Positions 59,901-64,000 of a stretch of 64,000 bases of DNA are shown here, one piece after another. Under the pieces are notes generated by a model. That model was not told the DNA's origin. It searched no databases and saw only the letters and a program-made list of their open reading frames with translations. The stretch spans positions 307,808,666 through 307,872,665 of the forward strand of contig CM057009.1 of assembly GCA_029891345.1 (NCBI GenBank). The letters are read 5' to 3'. This DNA comes from Dryococelus australis. Taxonomy: Eukaryota; Arthropoda; Insecta; Phasmatodea; Phasmatidae. Position numbers and translations under genes: made by a program. Within the stretch, counting starts at the first letter, position 1, and each line of letters starts with the position of its first letter.

Positions 59901-60430
59901 CCGGAGGTCTCCCTCGCACCGCCAATTATTCACCCCTGTCCGAATCCAGCAGAAGACTGACTCCCTCGCCTCCACTCCCCTCACATATACTAATCCCGCA
60001 ATCCTGATTTCTTCGTTCTTCATTTGTTTGCATGCTACTGGAGATTGACTCTCGCGTTCGCTCGACTGCCATGTTAGTTTACATGCTACTGGAGGCAGAC
60101 ATATTTTTTTATATGTTACTTAAGGCCACCATCTTTGTGTATATGTTACGGAGGCCGCCATATTTGTTTTTCTTTGGTCATTTGTTTATACATTACAGAT
60201 AAAAAAAACTTACATTTGTAATACTATATAAAAAAATTCCAATCAACAGTGTAGTTACGTAGATTATGCATGACTTTGACTACATGTTTATTTATTAAAT
60301 ATTTTTAATTCATAATTTCTTATTAAAAACTTAAAGGCCAACAGGAGGATAAAATAAACAAAAATATTGAAAAAACCTATATTATATAATAATTTATTAT
60401 TATTTTGTAAATACATATTCAGAAGAAAGC
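56949..60430. other. gene-poor AT-rich DNA with degenerate repeats
   Basis: No gene is recognised. 58,180-58,340 shows short degenerate repeats (GTGACCAAA..). 59,240-59,540 carries clustered TGACCT half-sites in the inverse sense of the 24 kb block. 60,025-60,170 holds imperfect ~33-base repeats (ATGTTAC..AGGCCGCCATATTTG type). Confidence 0.5.
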
Positions 60431-60439
60431 AGTTCATCA

Positions 60440-60895
60440 CACAATCTGATATAACCCCGAGCCTTAAGTACAGTTATGATTGAAACTACCTCTTCATGGT
60501 CGAGTAATCCACATGTTGTTGCTTATCGAACAAATATTTACGTCTGTCTACAAGTTTGTTAGGCTCTTCGGTGAACATATCGTCGGTATACTCGGCGCCT
60601 TCTGCCTTCTTCACATCACTGGTCGAAGGAAACTCGTTGGGGAAATGTGTGGGACCGTCGAGGGAATAATCATCGTCTTCACCACTATCTCTGTTGTCAT
60701 AGTCATCATTAATGCCGTCTTTATGATCGACTTCACTTCCTGCTGCTTCCTCAATATGAAGTTTACTTTTCTGTGTAGCAGGAGTTGTATGTTCATCAGT
60801 ATTTAGAGCTGATGACAGTTTATTTTGAAATTTTTCGACTTTACATGATCATCTTGCAAGTGTACCTTCTACACAAACCGACTGTACTGCACTCA
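60440..60895 (-). pseudogene. acidic Polinton-associated protein with conserved C-terminal domain (relic 2)
   Basis: On the minus strand, a frame without a usable ATG stays open from ~60,850 to ~60,490. It reads acidic sequence (SGEDDDYSLDGP, VKKAEGAEYTDDMFTEE), then PNKLVDRRKYLFDKQQH, and after a shift HEEVVSIITVLKARGYI. The PN.LVDR..YL plus xxxVxSIIxxLxxxGYI pattern matches the end of the zinc-finger protein at 40.4 kb. This links the two relics. Function is unknown. Confidence 0.6.
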
Positions 60896-61640
60896 TTTCG
60901 TCTTATGCATTAGTTGTAGCAATATTATCGTCTGAAGAAACGGTACCAATCGATATAGCAGGAGGTATTGGTGGCATAACGTGCTGGTTCCCAGTAGACG
61001 AAACTTCTCGGCAGTCAGCGAAGAACTGATCGAATCCACTCCTGTACCTTCCCCTCTGTAGCAGACAGTCCTTAACGATTTTCAAAAATCCATATTTTTC
61101 TTTCCAGCACAAGGCAAACATATCTTTGAAATCTGACAGAGGCATGTCAGTATTAACCTGATTATCGTAAGTAATGTAAATTCGTATCGTCCATGCGAAA
61201 CAGCGCCAACATGTTTGCATTCTCGCGATGCAGTTGTATGGTTATGCACGAATAAGTCTGGCCGAGTTACACACATTCAATGTTCACGTGTCGTTCAATG
61301 CTAAGGTATTCTTAAATACAAGTTTGTTTCGCGCAGGCAATGTCATCGAAGAAAAATTTCTAGTTTCGCAGTGCTTCGCTCGGAGGTACGACAGTTTCGT
61401 TATCACTGCATGCGAAATAACCCTTGCCATCCACAGCTGCAGTGATAATGCCAGTCGCTGGTATTTCGCTTGCTGGAGTGATTTAGAGTACAGGTGCACT
61501 TTCTCGAATCGAAGGCCGTTCTCTTCTTCCAGTAGGCTCAGTAGGATGCATGTCTTACAACAACCCTATTGTTCCGCGGTGATGCAGCGAACAGTATTCG
61601 GAAATATGCTTCCATGTCGCGATTCCTCAGCTTGAATGTG
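60896..61640 (-). pseudogene. Polinton packaging ATPase, older lineage (relic 2)
   Basis: Reading toward lower coordinates: a stop (61,566-61,568) then GCCKT in the place of Walker A, then GLRFEKVHLYSKSLQQAKYQ, VVPPSEA in another frame, Walker B FFFDDIAC (~61,355), a degraded RH-x-NIE..LGQTYS block, then RENANMLALFRMDDTN. The end is open (61,220-60,903) with DMPLSDFKDMFALCWKEKYGFL and RGRYRSGFDQFF. It is the same family as the main element's ATPase but clearly divergent (Y-S-K-S-L and YGFL blocks shared), so it is a separate element. Many frame changes. Confidence 0.85.
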
Positions 61641-61683
61641 TATGGGCAGAGTAACATTTTGCTTGGCGATCCGTATGTTACCA

Positions 61684-61938
61684 CTACGATCTTCTAGAAC
61701 AGGTGGAGCCGATTGTACTTTGCAGAGAACCAGTGCTACAAGTTTTAGAATATGTCTTTAAGGTATCACTCCGAGAAAATTGTCTCTGGCTGAGTTGGCA
61801 TTCAAAAGTCACACTCGAACTTTTCATTCCACAGGTTGTTAATTCATGTCGTCTCAAATTCCGCAAAGCTGTGGGTTCTTTGCCGCAGGAGCGGCACAGC
61901 AGATGCATCATTGACATTTTACGTCTGTGCTGTTCCAA
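61684..61938 (-). pseudogene. C2HC zinc-finger protein fragment (relic 2)
   Basis: An 84-codon frame with two finger motifs: CRSCGKEPTALRNLRRHELTTC and FECQLSQRQFSRSDTLKTYSKTC (the second with a changed second Cys position). They resemble the fingers at 38.6 and 39.6 kb. It lies ~45 bases upstream of the relic ATPase on the same strand. Confidence 0.6.
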
Positions 61939-62035
61939 ATCTAAAATGATACTGAAACAAAAATGTACAAAATTATCGTATTTATTGACTGTCTTTCAAA
62001 ATTAACTGGGCACCTGTCCGCAATGTTTGCTCGGT

Positions 62036-62500
62036 AGTTGTCATCCCGTTAGAATCAGGTAGGGCCATTTCGTGCTGCTAGAATAGCAGCCATCCTGTAT
62101 GATATGCTCTATACTAGTGTTTGCAGGACATCCACGGGGATTTGTCGCCATTCCTCTTGCAACCATTCCACGAGGTGAGCAATGGATTTTGGCCACGCCT
62201 GACTAATCCTCACACTGCGATCCAATTCGGCCCAAAATGTTCTATAGGGGTTGAGGTCGGGGCTCTAGACGGGCCAGTCCGATCGGCGAACATTGTTGTC
62301 GGCGTACCACTGCATAGTAGCCCTTGAAACATGACACCTGGCATTGTCATCCTGGAAGTAACACGGGTTCATTCTGTAAAAACGCCACAATGTTGAGAAC
62401 ATTTCGCTATCCAGAATGTTAGAATAGGCCTCCGTGTTCATGCTACCACGGACAAACACCAGCGGTCCTACGCCGAAGGCCGTGAAACACAAGTCAACTG
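62036..62500 (-). pseudogene. Tc1-like transposase, C-terminal fragment
   Basis: Minus-strand frame with GVGPLVFVRGSMNTEAY, FQDDNARCHVSR (second catalytic Asp) and the SDWPV, stop, SPDLNP block near 62,260. An extra base after Asn-Pro shifts the frame, so the third acidic residue is no longer read in line; the tail (FWAELDR.., WLQEEWRQIPVDVLQTLV) continues to ~62,036. N-terminal DNA-binding parts are absent. Confidence 0.85.
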
Positions 62501-62686
62501 ACGTACTGAATTACCTATCTTCATGGATGCCCAATTACTTTTTGGTAGATAGTGTACATTTAAACCAGCATCTGCCACGCGCCCTACAATTGGATGATAC
62601 TCAATACTGCATGCAATGAATGTGATGAATTATTTGCATATATAAACTAATATATGCATGCATCATACAGTTGGAGAACGAATGTA

Positions 62687-62689
<3 letters not shown>

Positions 62690-62744
<55 letters not shown>

Positions 62745-62752
62745 ATGTGTGT
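62690..62752 (+). repeat. (TA)n(GT)n compound microsatellite
   Basis: About 40 bases of TA dinucleotide are followed by ~22 bases of GT. Confidence 0.95.
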
Positions 62753-62799
62753 GGAGGGCACAGACAGAAAGATTGTGGAAGATTGCGAAATATTGATGG

Positions 62800-62968
62800 T
62801 GCTAAGGAGCTACGGAGCAATGGAGCTATGGATCTATGTAGCAATGGAGCTATGGAACTATGGGGCTATGGAGCGATGCAGCTAAGGAGCGATGGAGTGA
62901 TGATGCTATAGAGCGATGGAGCTATGCAGCGATGGAGCTATGCAGCGATGGAGCTATGGAGCTATTGA
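62800..62968 (+). repeat. degenerate minisatellite of GAGC(A/G)ATGGAGCTATG units
   Basis: Short units of 8-16 bases built from GGAGCTATG and GGAGCGATG repeat some fifteen times with substitutions. Confidence 0.9.
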
Positions 62969-64000
62969 GCGTTCAATCGAATCCAATCCAGTCAGCGACG
63001 ATGCAGGTCACAGCCCCGTTGCCATCAAGGTCAAAATGCAGCTCTCTGTATCCACAATTGATTTTCGTGGCAAGGGAGCACTCTGAGAAAATCCAAATAC
63101 TTGTTTGCACCAGAAAAAAACATGCAGGTATTAAATTACTAATCAAATAATTATGTATATTCCTATATTACATATAATTATAAACATAACTATGTTTATT
63201 CCTTTATTATATATATAATTATACATATTTTTATATTGTGAAGGGGTGTCCGTCAAAAATAGGTGAAATATTGAATGGGAAATGTTTGTTTTACAATTAT
63301 GTAACGCCTGTCGGCCGTGGACTGTTCTATCCACCCAGCAGAGAGGTGCGCCAGGTTGCAGCTGGCAGTAGATTAGGGGCAACACGTGGCAATGTACGTG
63401 ATTTGCTTGAGTTTCGCTCCAATGCGAATAATGTTTGTAAAAAGAGAGCACTGGTGTCGAAAAATGTGGTATAGACGGCACTGGGGTACTGGTATCCTGG
63501 GAGGGGATGACCGGGATTAGGGAGTGCAGTCAGGATAAATACGGGTGTGCGGACTGCGATCGGAAAGAACATCGCCGGCCTGAGAGCCGGGCTCATTAAG
63601 CGGAAGGGTCCGCTTATGTGTGAGAGGATCACCTGACCTCGAGGAAGCGCATTGAAATGATAAGTATTGCTGCGAGATCGGACTTAGAAATTGTTACTAC
63701 CGCCGAGTGCAGATATCGGAGGACTCTGAAAATTTCCGAAGCGAATATGTTCGGACTTAGGATGTGAGAGCTAAGAATTGGGACTTATAAATTTTCCGAG
63801 GAGCTAATGTTCGGACTTAGAATGTGATAGCTCAGAGTTTGGGCATATACAAATTTTGAGGAGCTAGTGGAGGAGAGGAAGCACACAGTGGTAGGGGAAG
63901 TATCCCTGGTCTGTTCCTCCATCAAAAAACGTGTTGGAGGGGTTTTGATGGTGCGTGCATGTAGTGGTAGTGAGGCGGTAAAGCCTGTACTTCGGTATTG
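62969..64000. other. no gene recognised; short tandem repeat near the end
   Basis: 63,236-63,640 has open frames on both strands with no family signature. 63,736-63,875 is listed as a repeat. The rest is unremarkable. Confidence 0.5.
63736..63875 (+). repeat. 62-bp tandem repeat (about 2.2 copies)
   Basis: Units start near 63,736, 63,798 and 63,859 and share ATGTTCGGACTTAG(G/A)ATGTGA, AGAGCT-like and ATAAATTTT-like ends. Confidence 0.8.

Overview
This window is a stretch of AT-rich eukaryotic, almost certainly arthropod (insect-like), nuclear DNA. Most of it is non-coding: (TA)n microsatellites, minisatellites, tRNA-derived SINE-like pieces, degraded Tc1/mariner transposases and old dispersed repeats. 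The only clear host coding piece is the N-terminal exon of an ecdysteroid-kinase-like (EcKL/CHK) protein on the minus strand at 56.5-56.95 kb. That family is expanded in insects, which supports the arthropod assignment; I cannot name a species.

The centrepiece is an almost complete but mutated Polinton/Maverick element (adintovirus type) at about 41.64-56.52 kb. It is bounded by imperfect ~1 kb terminal inverted repeats (TIRs) that each contain the same small gene. From left to right it holds: protein-primed type DNA polymerase B (+), a secreted matrix metalloproteinase with a hemopexin-like domain (+), a BRO-N protein (+), the major capsid protein/hexon (-), the retrovirus-type integrase (-), a DUF8207-like protein (+), a phospholipase-A2-like domain (+), a minor virion protein (+), an adenain-type protease (+), a fibre-like protein (+), the FtsK/HerA (A32-like) packaging ATPase (-) and a penton-like protein (+). 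Nearly every gene carries stops or frameshifts, and several key catalytic residues are lost, so the copy is a fossil. Its gene starts still share a TAATAAATG-like context that looks like a common promoter signal.

Two older Polinton relics flank it. One, at 38.4-40.5 kb (+), has a polymerase N-terminus with C2HC zinc fingers and a repeat-rich zinc-finger protein. The other, at 60.4-61.95 kb (-), has a packaging ATPase, zinc fingers and the same C-terminal domain. The right end of the main element lies within about 15 bases of the putative splice donor of the EcKL exon.

Elsewhere: 2.2-7.5 kb is an inverted pair of ~700 bp repeats, each with a (TA)n tract on its outer side, flanking a mariner-family transposase pseudogene. 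10.4-10.75 kb is a Tc1-like transposase fragment. 20.8-21.74 kb is a 90-bp, seven-copy minisatellite open on both strands. 30.8-32.8 kb holds three related blocks of degenerate satellite, one with a tRNA-like B-box in its unit. 62.0-62.5 kb is a Tc1-like transposase fragment. The most notable biology is the capture by a Polinton of a full secreted MMP (signal peptide, cysteine switch, HExxHxxGxxH site, hemopexin-like domain) next to a BRO gene. This pair recalls accessory genes of large insect DNA viruses.
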